DNA from: Spongilla lacustris
Taxonomy: Eukaryota; Porifera; Demospongiae; Spongillida; Spongillidae
Assembly (NCBI GenBank): GCA_949361645.1
Contig: OX442422.1
Coordinates: 7,287,534-7,351,533 of the forward strand
Direction: 5' to 3'
DNA length: 64,000 bases
The translations under genes and the position numbers were made by a program. Shown piece after piece: positions 1 through 11,445 of this stretch (positions are counted from its first letter, which is position 1; each line of letters opens with the position of its first letter). Under the pieces are notes generated by a model that searched no databases, was not told the DNA's origin, and saw only the letters and a list, made by a program, of their open reading frames with translations.

Positions 1-261
1 TCTGCGATGTATTATAATGTGGCTATGAGTGCGTACGTACCAAGTTGGCACGAGAGTCCACGTGCATTGCACGATCGCCTCGATTACTTGTTAACTTTAC
101 TTCGCTAATCGCTAGTTGTAAAGTCAAAGCCAGCCGTAACGAGATTGTTTCCACTTTAATTTCCAGCAAGCAAAAGTGGTACTGGGTCTTTGGGGCGGAG
201 AATAGACGGAGCCAGATATAAATTGCATATTCATGTGCTCGGAAGAACGGGAAGCGCGTTA

Positions 262-420
262 GGATACATTGGTGGCGCGAATCGAGCGGGAAATATGCAC
301 TAACTTTGCACTGCCATATTACCGTAACGGATAATATACAAATCAACGATCTGAACAAATCAATAGCTACAGGACTTCACTATGTATGTTCCGAATTTGA
401 CGCGTTTTCAACACTCGCAC
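262..420. repeat. divergent fragment of palindromic MITE family F1
   Basis: The stretch holds GCGCGAATCGAGCGGGAAA, then CCGTAACGGAT and a CAATAGCTACAGGACTT-like segment. The same order occurs in the full copy at 18533-19272 and the partial copy at 43745-44133. The flanks (1-261 and 421-650) show no convincing gene: open frames there are short and have no splice context. Confidence 0.55.
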
Positions 421-654
421 CTCGAGAAATGTGGATTTCTAGCTCGCGAGGTTAACGAATGCTGTACCCGCTGCACGGAAAATACGTAGATTACAAAAAT
501 CGATTTCCACAGAGAGAAATGGTGTGGGAACAAGTGTACGAAATTTGAAAGGAAAAGGTTGTACCGTTGCGAAGATGTGCTGTTAAGTGTAACGTACAAT
601 TTTTATAGTGATAAAATTATAACCCCACAAGCCCGATTTTGCTGGACACTGTCC

Positions 655-716
655 CATATATATATATAATAATTATATATATATAATTATAATTATAATT
701 ATATATATATATATAT
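655..716. repeat. AT-rich microsatellite
   Basis: Runs of TA/AT and TAATTA motifs. A very similar AT tract sits beside the F1-family copy at 44133-44230, so this kind of tract may be part of, or a preferred target of, that element family. Confidence 0.85.
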
Positions 717-782
717 ACATGTATGGGACAATTTCCATGAAAATGTCCGATGTTTTATAACATTATAAAATGGGACAGTTTA

Positions 783-1127
783 TAAGAAAAGGGACCTGGC
801 ACATATTTTTAAAAAATGGCATTTTGTTTGAATTGCTATAAATTTCGAACGGTTAAAATTATCAATGTCGTATTTTGGGCACTTTATACTACATCATTTA
901 TGTAAGGTAAAGTACATATTGGTGGTTGAACATGCTCCATGCCAGTATCGCGACGTCGGACATTGCGGTACTGACATGGAGCATGTTCAAGATGCCAAAA
1001 TGTACTTTACTGTAGAGAAATGGTGTAGTATGAAGTGCCAAAGTTGATAGCTTTAACTGTTCGTAGGTTATAGGAATTCAAACGTAATGCCATTTTTTTA
1101 TAATGTGCGCTAGGTCCCTTTTCTCAT
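783..1127. repeat. compact copy of palindromic MITE family F1
   Basis: An inverted-repeat element of about 345 bp. The left end reads AGAAAAGGGACCTGGCACAT and the right end is its imperfect complement (ATGTGCGCTAGGTCCCTTTTCT). The arms meet near 955, where CATGCTCCATGCCAGTA faces TACTGACATGGAGCATG. There is no transposase, so it is non-autonomous. The small open frame across 865-1047 is a by-product of the palindrome. Confidence 0.85.
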
Positions 1128-1139
1128 AAAAAATGATTA

Positions 1140-1480
1140 TTGTCTAAATCGCTATACACCATGTATCTTCCGAACACTAAACGCTATTGTATTCCTATTT
1201 TCAACAGTTCATACAAGTGATACAACACCATTTCAGATTCTCTGTGGTATAATCCATTTTAGAGTCTTGCACTGCTGCACGCCAGTATTCCATAACTTTA
1301 TGTAGTAATCAAATTCGGTTTGTAGGTACAAAGGTCCTATGCCTATCGAATTGTTCTGTTCGTTAAATTTTTATGTTATCCGTTACAGAGATACAGCTTT
1401 GCAAAGTAAGCACACGTTTCCCGCTCGAATCGTGCCTTTATATGAAGATGAAACTGTTTACATTCTAAGGAAACATGAAT
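1140..1480. repeat. half copy of F1 MITE family
   Basis: The sequence follows one arm of the 18533-19272 element. It contains ATCTTCCGAA.GCTAAACGCTAT-like, GAGTCTTGCAC.TGCTCC-like, GTAGGTACAAAGGTCCTAT, CCGTTACAGAGATA and TTTCCCGCTCGAATC in the same order. Only one arm is present, so it is a truncated or half element. Confidence 0.7.
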
Positions 1481-1604
1481 ATTCAACTACATCCCGTGGG
1501 CAAGGGCATACCCAACCATAGGCCATACAGAAAAAGTCACGTGATTGGCAATTTTGTTAGTCAATTGCTATTTACAGTCCCCAGACTTTGTTGTAAGGCA
1601 TTAT

Positions 1605-1977
1605 TGGGCTATTCCAATATTTAACCATAAACCCCTATGGATGACAATAAATGGTGTCCATGGGGGATATTGGGAATATGTCCTGGGGGGATGCCTGTCC
1701 CAGGGGGCTAGAAGGTATAACAGTAGCTTGTCCAGGAGGGGATGGAACAAAACTCAAGCATGCCCAGGGGGTAGAATAAAATAGAAGCTTGTCCAGGGGG
1801 GCATTTGTAAGTCTGTCCCGGGGGGGGGGGGGGGGGGGCATTTGTAAGTCTGTCCTGGGGGGTGGAAGGCAGAATAAATGCATGTCCAGGTTTTTTTATA
1901 TATTGTCCCGGGGTGGGGGGGTTGTTTGCAATTAATGTCATCCATAGGGGTGTACGATTAAATAATGGAATAGCCCA
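1605..1977. mobile_element. MITE with GGGCTATTCCA termini and a G-rich core
   Basis: Terminal inverted repeats of about 40 bp (TGGGCTATTCCAATATTTAA... CCCTATGGATGACA on the left, complement on the right) enclose a degenerate minisatellite. Its unit is roughly GTCCAGGGGGGCATTTGTAAGTCT with G runs up to 18. No transposase is encoded. Proline-rich frames on the minus strand come from the C runs and are not genes. Confidence 0.75.
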
Positions 1978-2289
1978 TTGTAAAAATGTTTAATTCCACG
2001 AATGATTTTGAATGGCCCAGTGCGAGATCAATGCTGCGGCTTTCGTACGTTAGACTGCCCGTGAGGATAGGGCCTAATTTGGAGCGTCAGTGAACATCGA
2101 TCACACCCCCAGACAGCTATGGAATGGACCCTACCTCTATTGCAGATAGCTGAGAAGCGAACATCACAGCTGAAAGACAGGCACTTGTGTGGAGGGCCGG
2201 CCCTAAGATATGCAGTATGGAACAGGACACTTGTGCAGTGACACAGCACACAGCTGTCGAGATAAGATGATGACTGGACCCTAAGGATA

Positions 2290-2712
2290 TATGAGGTTAA
2301 CCTTATGTCGAGTATCCCATAATAAACACCTATGAATTGGATCCTATGGCTGATAGCCATAGTTGGAGTGAACCTTATGACACAGCACCCCAAAGCACAA
2401 AGCTATGAAGTTAACCTTATTTCTAGTACCCCATAGCAAACACCTAGAAATTGTACCATAATATGGCAGATAGCCATAGCTATCAAAGCAGTGTATGGAT
2501 TGAACCCTACGGCACACAGCACCCCACAGCAAAAAGCTATGAGGTTATCTCTATGACGAGTACCCCTATGGCAGATACCATAGCTATCAGAGCAGTATAT
2601 GGAGTTGGAGTGAACCCTACAGTAAACAGCTACATGTACAAAGCACCCCACAGCCTAAATATGGGGTTAACCCTATGTCGAGTACCCCATAGCAGACACC
2701 TATGAAGTGGAC
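2290..2712. repeat. degenerate tandem repeat, about 130-bp unit
   Basis: Three or more units share CAGCACCCCA, AGCTATGAGGTTA.CC.TATG, CGAGTACCCCATAGCA and ACACCTATGAA. Copies of CAGCACCCCA lie near 2383, 2517 and 2643. Open frames on both strands here track the repeat and are not considered genes. From 2713 to 2840 nothing else is visible. Confidence 0.8.
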
Positions 2713-3131
2713 CCTATTCTCGCGACATTGGTATTAATATCATTGTCTTCGCACTGGGTCACTCGAAATCATCCGTGGATTTTAAGGAACGAGGAGCACA
2801 GTACAACAATATGTTGTTGTAACTAATAGTACCGAGGTATTTAAAAAATCAATATCCAACCAAAAGAACATGTTTGCAATGTCTTCTAATGCATAATAAG
2901 AATTGGAGCCAGCATATGAGCATACGTGTACTGTACTTTCAAGGTGGAAACATTTTGGAACACTCTTGAGTTATCCCACATGTAAATGCTATTACAATAG
3001 TTTTTGGGACCAACATTTAAAGTCAATGTCTTCATTCAAAGTGCAGGTAACAAAATGTACAGCCTTGATATAGCCCTCAAGCATGAACATAATTTATATC
3101 TCTTCAAAACACACACACTTGCCCAACTGAC

Positions 3132-3233
3132 CTCATTCTGAATGTTCACATCAACACCAGGAGTGGAAAGAAGACGTTCCAACCAAGTAGTATAACCTCC
3201 TTTTACAGCTAGGTGTAATGGAGTATCACCAAC
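3132..3233 (-). CDS. gene A ankyrin exon (hybrid A/B type), leftmost
   Basis: A 102-bp exon, 34 codons, phase 0-0, coding one ankyrin repeat (GDTPLHLAVKGGY ... LLSTPGVDVNIQNE). The acceptor is CAG before GTTGGTGAT and the donor is GAG|GTCAGT. The donor side and downstream intron match the exons at 4892 and 6096. The acceptor side and upstream intron match those at 5114 and 6325. It therefore looks like a recombinant of two neighbouring exon types. Because it ends in a donor, gene A should continue left of this position, but 1-3100 shows no further exon. Confidence 0.85.
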
Positions 3234-3684
3234 CTGAAGTGTGTACAATAGTCCAGTTAATGTTCATGGTGGGTACAATTGTACACATCAACATGTACAT
3301 GGTCAATAAGGATACTTCGGTCTTTGTGCGTAGGCTTAGAAGCTATGGTCTTGTTCCTTACATCACCATCCATAAAACGAATTGGTGCCAGCATAAGTCT
3401 ACAGTACTTTCAAGGTGGAAACATTTTGGAACACTCTTGAGAGAGGTGTCCAATGATTTGCAGCTACACATGTACTATTGTTTACATGCAAAAGGGTCAG
3501 TACATGGATATCTTGTTTAATATACTTATTTTTTAAAAACGAAGTAATCTATAAATGTAGTGAAATTGTAGTTCTGTATATATATATTTTTTAAATCAAT
3601 GCTTGGTACAGTATGAGATTTACCAAAAAGCTGGGTGCATACGTAAGCAGAGCAAAATTGTTATCAACCAATGGACCAACTCAC

Positions 3685-3780
3685 CTTATCCTTAATGTTT
3701 ACCAGCTCAATACCAGGAATGGCAAGGAGACGTTGCACACAAACTCTCCTTGCAGCATTGTGTGATTGTGTATAATACTG
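3685..3780 (-). CDS. gene A ankyrin exon, degenerate (32 codons)
   Basis: A 96-bp open exon between CTCCAG and AAG|GTGAGT. It retains HNAAR, VQRLL, IPGIE and VNIKDK, but the TPLH core is replaced (YYTQSHNAA) and it is two codons shorter than the usual 34. The frame and phases are intact, so it could still be spliced. The ankyrin fold would be weakened. Confidence 0.6.
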
Positions 3781-3818
3781 CTGGAGGGTTATATTCATGT
3801 ATACAATACAAATATCTT

Positions 3819-3902
3819 TTATGAGCTCACATCAATGTCATGAGTACCACGGTAATACGTATAGTGTCCCTTTGCAGCAAGGTATAATGGAGCATCACCA
3901 CC
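3819..3902 (-). pseudogene. decayed gene A ankyrin exon
   Basis: It begins like a normal cassette (acceptor TAG, then GGDAPLYLAAKG). It has lost the segment coding for the second helix (CVERLLSTP), reaches DIDVSS and then hits an in-frame stop. There is no donor at the usual place. It is probably skipped during splicing. Confidence 0.7.
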
Positions 3903-4113
3903 CTAGAATGAGTTCAATCACCGTGGTGAATAAAGTAACTTTTAATATACATGGTACTGTACATGTACATGTACATGTATGTAAACAGATGTATGCTAAT
4001 GATAAGCAAGAAGTGATATGTACTAATGAAGACCATATGATCGTGCAGTTCCATATATTGACATACAGCATTCATTTTTCCTTGCCTAATATATCTTTAA
4101 TAATATTGTTTAC

Positions 4114-4215
4114 CTTATTCTTAATGTTCACATCAATACCATGAGTGGAAAGGAGACGTTCCACACAAGTAGTATGGCCTTCCTCTGCAGCAAGGTGTAA
4201 TGGAGTATAACCCTT
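4114..4215 (-). CDS. gene A ankyrin exon
   Basis: A 102-bp, phase 0-0 exon (acceptor CTCCAG, donor AAG|GTAAAC). It codes GYTPLHLAAEEGHTTCVERL then STHGIDVNIKNK. All consensus ankyrin positions are present (TPLH, G-H at the turn, V..LL, DVN). The upstream intron segment (4216-4390) is duplicated near 9451-9600 and 6690-6860. Confidence 0.88.
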
Positions 4216-4891
4216 CTGGAGTGGGTATAACAGTAGAAATATGATTGCATTACCTATACTAATATGAAAGAAATACAACAACCTTACCAGGATTGGAACC
4301 CACACACCTGTTTCACACACTAACACAAATGGACAGGCTCAGGATATACATGCAACCTTTAGACATTAAAAGAATGGTTTAAAACTCTTCATGCTATCAT
4401 AATTTGTGCTATTACACCTAATACTGGCCTTGATAGCCAGGTGCAACGCATGAAATTGTGGTAAATGTACATGTAAATATGTTCAATAGATGTACACTGT
4501 ATATAAAGAAATCATGTGCATATAGTGTGTATCAAATTTGAATTCATTATGCCATCAGATTAAGCAAAACATATCCACTTCATGCAGATTTTACCGTGTT
4601 GCTACAAAAATCAATATCCAACCTAAGGAACATGTTTACAATATCTTCTAACTACCAGCATTAGTGTACCATACTTTCAAGGTGCAGAGCACTCTTGAGT
4701 TATCCCACCTGTAAATGCTACTACAATGGTTTTTGGGACTAACTTTTTTTAAAAGTAAATGTCTTCAGTCAAGTTGCAGGTCACAAAATGTACAACCTTG
4801 CATAGCCCTCAAACATGAACACTCCCCTCCCTCATGTTCTAACTGTGCATTATTTATATCTCCTCAAAACACACACAATTGACCAACTGAC

Positions 4892-4993
4892 CTCATTCTG
4901 AATGTTCACATCAACACCAGGAGTAGAAAGAAGACGTTCCACATAGGGACTATGAACTTTCCTTGCAGCAAGGTGTAATGGAGCATCACCACC
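4892..4993 (-). CDS. gene A ankyrin exon, A type
   Basis: A 102-bp, phase 0-0 exon from acceptor GTGTAG to donor GAG|GTCAGT, coding GGDAPLHLAARKVH...VERLLSTPGVDVNIQNE. It is separated by only 120 bp from the B-type exon at 5114. This A+B pair with its flanks is repeated at 6096/6325. The downstream intron (4590-4890) matches 2840-3131, 5780-6095 and 8095-9348. Confidence 0.88.
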
Positions 4994-5113
4994 CTACACA
5001 AACATTGAAGGAGAAGTGATATGATGTACATATGTAGTCTTTGTGGGTAGTGAAACAACCACCCTATGATCTTTTAATATATAACTAGCCTAATAGCCAA
5101 TACACCTGCTTAC

Positions 5114-5215
5114 ATTATCCTTAATGTTCACATCAATACCAGGAGTGGAAAGAAGACATTCCACACAAGTTGTATGACCTCTCTTCACAGCAAGGTGTAA
5201 TGGAGTATCACCAAC
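5114..5215 (-). CDS. gene A ankyrin exon, B type
   Basis: A 102-bp, phase 0-0 exon (acceptor CTCCAG, donor AAT|GTAAGC) coding VGDTPLHLAVKRGHTTCVE then CLLSTPGIDVNIKDN. Its upstream intron (5216-5460) repeats the sequences at 3234-3560 and 6427-6690. The intron from 5470 to 5780 holds nothing else recognisable. Confidence 0.88.
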
Positions 5216-6095
5216 CTGGAGTGGAAAGAATTGTACACTTGAACATGTACATGTACATGGTCAATAAGGACACTCTGGTCTTTGTGTGTACATGTAGGCT
5301 TAGAAGCTATGATCTTGTTCCTTACATCACCATCCATACGTACATGTAGGAGAGTTGTCCAGTGATTTTGCAGCTACTATTGTTTGCATGCAAAAGAGTC
5401 AGTACATCAGGATATCTTGTTTAATTTTAAAAAGTAATCTATAAATGTAGTGAAATTGTAATTGTGTATATATATTTTTAGTTTACTATTTTGGACTATC
5501 ATTTCGTATTTAAATGTGCTATTAAAACCTATCAGTTACATAAAATCATGATAAACGTGATTATCTTACTTGATGATATCCTATAAACTTCATTTTAAAA
5601 ATAATTTTTATCACCTCATTACAAATCTGAATACAAAAAAAGTTGCATGGTCATATTTGTGCACCATGTAAATGCCCTGGTCATGCAGCTATGGTTTTAA
5701 ACCACTGTGGACAGCCTACCATGATTATTAATTTCAGTGCACAGATTAAACACAGCATAGCACATTTTACCGTGGTGTTATAAAAATCAATATCCAACAA
5801 AAAGAACATTTAAATATCTTATAACTATGTGTGCATAAAAGACCTAAGTAGTTCCAAGGCAGACACTTTTTGGAACATTCTTGAGTTATCCCACCTGTAA
5901 ATGCTACTACAATAGTTTTTGGGACCAACATTTAAAATCAATGTCTTCATTCAAAGTGCAGGTAGCAAAATGTACAGCCTTGATATAGCCCTCAAGCATG
6001 AACACTCCCCGCCCTCAAGCATGAACACTCCCCTCCCTCATGTTCTAACTGTGCATTATTTATATCTTCAAAACACACACAATTGACCAAATGAC

Positions 6096-6197
6096 CTCAT
6101 TCTGAATGTTCACATCAACACCAGGAGTGGAAAGAAGACGTTCCAACCAAGTATTATGATTTTTCCCTGCAGCAAGGTGTAATGGAGCATCACCACC
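6096..6197 (-). CDS. gene A ankyrin exon, A type
   Basis: A 102-bp, phase 0-0 exon with donor GAG|GTCATT (weaker than GTCAGT) and acceptor GTGTAG. It codes GGDAPLHLAAGKNHNTWLER then LLSTPGVDVNIQNE. It is nearly identical to the 4892 exon, showing a recent block duplication. Confidence 0.85.
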
Positions 6198-6324
6198 CTA
6201 CACAAAAATTAAAGGAGAAGTGATATGATGTACATATGTAGTCTTTGTGGGTAGTGGAACAACTGCTCTACATGTACAATACTTTTCATATAGGACTGGC
6301 CTAATAGTCAATACACCTGCTTAC

Positions 6325-6426
6325 ATTATCCTTAATGTTCACATCAATACCAGGGGTGGAAAGAAGATGCTCCACACAAGTTGAATGACCTCCCTTTACA
6401 GCAAAGTGTAATGGAGTATCACTATC
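6325..6426 (-). CDS. gene A ankyrin exon, B type
   Basis: A 102-bp, phase 0-0 exon (acceptor CTCCAG, donor AAT|GTAAGC) coding DSDTPLHFAVKGGHSTCVEH then LLSTPGIDVNIKDN. It sits 127 bp from the A-type exon at 6096, matching the 4892/5114 arrangement. Confidence 0.88.
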
Positions 6427-6859
6427 CTGGAGTGGGTACAATAGTCCACTTAATATTCATGGTGGGTACAATTGTTCACACGTACATGTACATGGTCAAT
6501 AAGGACACTCTGGTCTTTGTGTGTAGGCTTAGTAGCTATGATCTTAACCATCCAGGAGAGTTGACCAGCAATTTTTAAGTAATTTGCAGTACCTATTGTT
6601 TACATGCAAAAGGGTCATTTTGTTTAATATACTTATTTTAAAAAATGAAGTAATCTATAAATGTAGTGAAATTGTAGTTGTGCATACTTAAAAAAAATTA
6701 TGGTACATGTGTGCTCGCATCAATACCTACACTAATAAGAAAGAAAAACAAACAACAATTGTACCAGGATTGGAACCCATAAACCTGTTTCACACATTAA
6801 CACAAACGGACAGGCTCAGGATATAACCTTTAGACATTGTAGAATGGTCTAAAACTACC

Positions 6860-8330
6860 TAAGCTATCATAATGTGTGCTATTATGCCTAGTATTGGCCT
6901 TGATAGCCAGGTGCAAAGCATTAAATTGTTCAATAGATGTATGTTTGTGTTACTGATATTTAAAATTTTAAACCCTTCTTACAGGTACTGAAATACTGGT
7001 ATAATTTTTATATGCATAGCGCATTACAGGACATAATTACTGGTTGCGGAATGTCATGCACAAGCACCTAAGGGATCTTCTCAAGCAAAGTAATAGATAA
7101 AAGCCTTCTACTATCATGTGCCTACCTATTTCCACATGCCACTTCTTGTCGCTTCAAGCTTTGGATTTATAAAAACGCTATAAACACTAGGGACTTACGA
7201 TACAATATAATTCATAATCACAACTTAACTTTGGCTGACTAAGGAGGATTAGCAATCAAGAAACCTGCTGGTATCTAACACGACTTCTGACAATCAATTA
7301 TTTCTGTCGTTATCATATCAAAAGTCCAAAATGAAGTTTGCTTGATGTCACAAAATTAACATGAAACTAACACATATTTGTCTTTTAGTTTCAATAACCA
7401 ACAAGGAGTTAACTACTACAGTGTATGTGATTCTCAGTACTCACGTAAATAGTGTCACATTCCAAAATAAATGCAGGTTCACTCAAAAGGGTACTGCCTG
7501 AAAGCGCGAAATCAATAATGTGTCGAAAAAATATTCAGTGGAGACATTATTGCAAAAAAGTTATGCTGCTTCTTGTTTTCTGAATCATGCTCATTCAAAG
7601 TGAATGTCTTTACATGATCGAGCAACACAACTGCTTTCGTAAGATACTTCAGACTATATGAAATTGTCAAAACACTTCGGCTGAGCTAAAAAGTTAAATT
7701 AGGTTTAAAGTGTTTGAAATCGCAATTAGACAAACTTGACAAGTTACATTTGTTTATTTCAAGCACAAATGGAAAGCAGGAATAATTTCGATGCAGTCTG
7801 TGCTGCATTGCTCAATGCTAATGCAGGTTTTCAGATACTACAAAGAGTACTACAGGTAGAGGTACATGTTACTGGAGTCTACAAACAACAGCACAATTGC
7901 ACAGTATTTTTGTATCACTATTGTGGCTGATGTAACTAATAATAATTTCCATCTTTGTTATTTTTGTTGCATTTAATAGAGAAGTCCATTGTATATGTAT
8001 GTTAAATTTGAATTCATTATGACATCAGCTTAATGGAAATTCAACACAGCATGATATGCAATATCCACTTTATGCAGATTTTACCGTGGTATTACAAAAA
8101 TCAATATCCAACCAAAATCAACATTTAAATGTTTCTATTATGTTTGCAATGTCTTCTAACTATGTATGCATAAAAAGACTTAGAGTCAGTATTAGTGTAC
8201 AGTACTTTCAAGGTGGACACTTTTTGGAACACTCTTGAGTTGTCCCACCTGTAAATAATTTTGGGGACCAACTATTAAAGTCAATCCCTTCATTCAAGGT
8301 GCAGGTAGAAAATGTACAACCTTGTCATAG
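6860..8330. other. gene A intron, no firm gene
   Basis: Intronic sequence between ankyrin exons. 8060-8330 repeats the intron segment found at 2840, 4600 and 5780. On the plus strand a short frame starting ATG at 7768 (MESRNNFDAVCAALLNANAG...) runs to a GTAGAG that could be a donor. It resembles no family I know and is left uncalled. Confidence 0.4.
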
Positions 8331-8337
8331 CTCTTAA

Positions 8338-9297
8338 CCTTTAATCTGCGTGAAACGATCCTGAATTCAGGATCGGTAAAATCCTGAATTCAGGATGGTG
8401 AGTTCTGCCGTTTATAACAACCATTGCAGTGAAAATTAAAATCATTAAAACATAAAAGCTGTTTGTTTCAACAATGGTGCACACATTCTATAGCATGGAA
8501 TAATTTTTATCATCTAGAAAGCTGCCCAAACTTCAAGGATGCATAAGCACGTTCGTTGCTCCCGCGTACATAAATTAAATGATTAGCAATTTATAGTTTG
8601 TAATGCTTACAAAGAGCATTGAACATATCAATTTTACTCCTTTTCACTACTTATTGGTGCTAGCACCTCCATACTCTTGGTAGAAGTTGTAATTTTATCA
8701 AACTTGTACACAAAATAATAGAAAAGGGTAAAAATTTTTATCACTGTCCGAGCATCTGCCCCTTCTTTTTATGTCCCAACAGTACTGGTGACAGCATCTC
8801 TACCAATGCCAGGTGTTTCTGCATCGCTCTCAACGACATAAATGCTTTTTTATTTTCATTTTGCAGAGGCTAACCATCGTACCACCCGCTCTGACTCGCT
8901 TTGCTTAGTCCGCCTTGAGTTAATTCGATGCTCGTACCTCCTGTGTCCCATATTGTTTGAATTTGCTTATATGGCTCTCCTTACAGATCTTAGTAACAGT
9001 TTCTATCTTGAAAGTAAGTTTCCTGCTCTTTCCTCAACCTTATACCCGACTTTGATGGTAACCGCGGCATTATTTGCGAACGAAAAAGTAAACAAAGCCT
9101 AAACATTGTTTTTTCTAAAAGAAATAAAGATTTGAATGACTAAAATGGATAGCGCTGTTTAGATGAAAGCCTACTGAAGCTAAATATTTTTTTTTTAAAT
9201 CAGCATTACCGTTCGAATTTATGTCGATACGAGCGGCGTAAAGTAATCCTTAATTCAGGATTTCCATCCTGAATTAAGGATGAAAATAGATTAAAGG
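8338..9297. mobile_element. piggyBac-like non-autonomous element (TTAA target)
   Basis: A 960-bp insert flanked on both sides by TTAA (8334-8337 and 9298-9301). The inverted termini begin CCTTTAATCT. Just inside each end lie palindromic motifs: ATCCTGAATTCAGGAT twice on the left, TCCTTAATTCAGGA and TCCTGAATTAAGGA on the right. TTAA duplication with CC-starting termini is the piggyBac signature. No transposase frame is present; the longest internal frame (8842-9102, plus) is unrecognised. It interrupts the gene A intron segment that is continuous in the paralogous blocks at 4780-4890 and 5990-6095. Confidence 0.8.
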
Positions 9298-9348
9298 TTA
9301 AGCTTGCATTATTTATATCCCTTAAACACACACAATGGACCAACTGAC

Positions 9349-9450
9349 CTCATTCTTAATGTTCACATCAACACCAGGAGTGGAAAGAAGACGTTCCACA
9401 CAAGTTGTATGACCTCCCTTCACAGCAAGATGTAATGGAGTATCACCATC
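9349..9450 (-). CDS. gene A ankyrin exon
   Basis: A 102-bp, phase 0-0 exon with acceptor CTCCAG and donor GAG|GTCAGT, coding DGDTPLHLAVKGGHTTCVER then LLSTPGVDVNIKNE. It is a full-consensus repeat. Its downstream intron carries the TTAA element at 8338-9297, about 50 bp from the donor. Confidence 0.88.
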
Positions 9451-9459
9451 CTGGAGCGG

Positions 9460-10780
9460 GTAAAGTAAATAACAGCCTTCAATATGATTGTGATCATCGC
9501 AATACCTACATGTGTATACTAAGAATAAGAAAAAAACGACCTTACCAGGAGTACAAAACCTGAATCACACCACAAACACAAACTCATTATGAATGTCAAT
9601 AAAAATGCAACTTGTTTCTAACAACACTTCTGACAATCGGATCGCTTTGATTTTTGTCATTAACATCAAACAAAAATCCATTGTAAACATTTTCATGTTT
9701 GTTTGATGTCACAATACAGTGTGCTAGTGGTAAGCGAAAAAAAATTCTTGCCGGAACTCATACCCAGTCGCACAGATTTCTTTGCTGTTGCTTTTTTTTC
9801 TCAGCCACGTAATAGGAACACATTTAAGAAACGAAATCCACTCCAATACATGTAGGCTTCAGAATTGGTCGGCATACTTACATGTACTTCTAAGGATCAA
9901 ATAGTCTCAAGGTATGTGAGAATTGCCCTCAATGATCGGATATAGTTATATTTCTAATACAATCTGCAAGAGAAATGGACTGCCAGCAAAAGGTACAATA
10001 TTGGCAGAGTCCATAATAAGCTCCCTTGGCAAAATGAGTATGACATGGGGAAGCTAATCATATTGTGGAATACAATAAAGCCAATCAACAGTATGTTGTT
10101 TGTGTGCACGAAGCTAAAGAGACAAAATGGGATCCGTTACGCACATTTAGGTTTCATTGTTGCTGTTACGAGGCACGCTGAAGCTGTATTTTTAAATCGC
10201 CATTATACTTTTTGTTTAGCATCAGTACAGAAGCTGTTTTGCTAGTTATTTTATATAGAGAATACGCTGTAACGACAAAACCTCAGGCGTCTCTTGCTTA
10301 CGCAAGTAAGCACCACGTGCGCTTACGTAAGTAAGAATGAATTGATCAATCTATACATGTATAATTAACAGTGATCATTTGTACATGCATGTATGATTTT
10401 ATCCTGGTGCTTCGTTCGTTGTTTATTAGACGCTTTTTGTTAGGGAATTTTAATGCCTTCACGTCACGAAAAGAAGAGAGCCAATATGGGTCTCCTGGAA
10501 ACAGGCAACAATGTGCACTATGCCACTGTAGAATATGGCGGAGTGTAAAGCAATAAGCCGGTAGTCGGGTATTATCGCTATGGTGAGGGTGGGGCATAGC
10601 TTGTGGATTGCTGCATGACATGGGGAAGCTAAGCTGAAGTTTAAGTGGTAGCTTGACGTTGTGCTAGTTTAAACACCTTCCTCCTGTAGGCTATCAAAGC
10701 TCTCGGGCATACCGTTTCTACTCAAGGGCTAGCTGAAGTTTTGGTCACTGGTAATGAATGATTGTGCCTTCACAAGTAAG
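9460..10780. other. gene A intron with 17-bp direct repeats
   Basis: There is no gene here. TGACATGGGGAAGCTAA occurs at 10041-10057 and again at 10616-10632, 575 bp apart. Near 10285-10335 CTTACGCAAGTAAGC is followed by GCTTACGTAAGTAAG, a local inverted motif. This may be the remains of an unclassified insertion. Confidence 0.4.
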
Positions 10781-11445
10781 GATTTTGCTACCTTTGTAAA
10801 AAAGAATGGGCTTAGACATATCAATCAGATGTGCTCCCTAACATACAGCTAGTAATGATCTATCCAAACATGTGTGCAAACTTTCAAAGAAGCCGCCAAT
10901 AAGTTGATTTCTGGGAGGGATTTGGATACTCATCTATCCTGATTCCTTTTCCAATGCAGGTTGATTCCTCACTCTATACTATAGGTCATTCTTCAGCAGA
11001 ACAGACGTTTGGTCATAAGCCAAGATCACACATTGATTTCCTGTTAGTCCGACTTCAGAAGTGCCACAAGAAGAGGCATGATAAGCATGCTAAGGGTCGT
11101 ATGTTCAGGGAGGGTGACCTGGCACACCTACAGGGGCAAAGGTATTCCGGGGAAGGTGAATGCCATGACAGGTTCAGTGTACATGGTCGTTGTCCTTAGT
11201 TATGGTTAGCAAGTGCGATATCATATTGATCATTTACATGCTCGTGGCTGTGCAGAAGGGGTACCTGAGGATGAGGTGTTCCCAATGGGGACACCTGACA
11301 CTGCAGAGGTTGTAGTGAATCTTCCAGCAGAAAATTCTCCACAGGCCCTACCAGAATCAGTTCCTGATGCCCCACCAGAACCCAAAAGAGGCTCTTGAAA
11401 CATTCTACTCGTGTACATGTACGTCATCCACCAGATCGTCTCTGA
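10781..11445 (+). pseudogene. Ty3/gypsy-like integrase C-terminal relic
   Basis: Three consecutive, frame-broken segments resemble the end of a Ty3/gypsy pol. FATFVKKNGLRHI is like the end of the integrase core. AEQTFGHKPRSHIDFLLVRL followed by KKRHDKHAKGRMFREGD is like the fGR.PRS..D.L ... HD..A..R.F..GD block. RYHIDHLHARG then HPPDRL resemble the usual tail. Stops and frame changes separate them. It lies in a gene A intron on the opposite strand, and no LTR was recognised nearby. Confidence 0.72.

Noticed and set aside
1635..1945. Proline-rich minus-strand frames
   Set aside because: Translation of G-run minisatellite in the core of a MITE.
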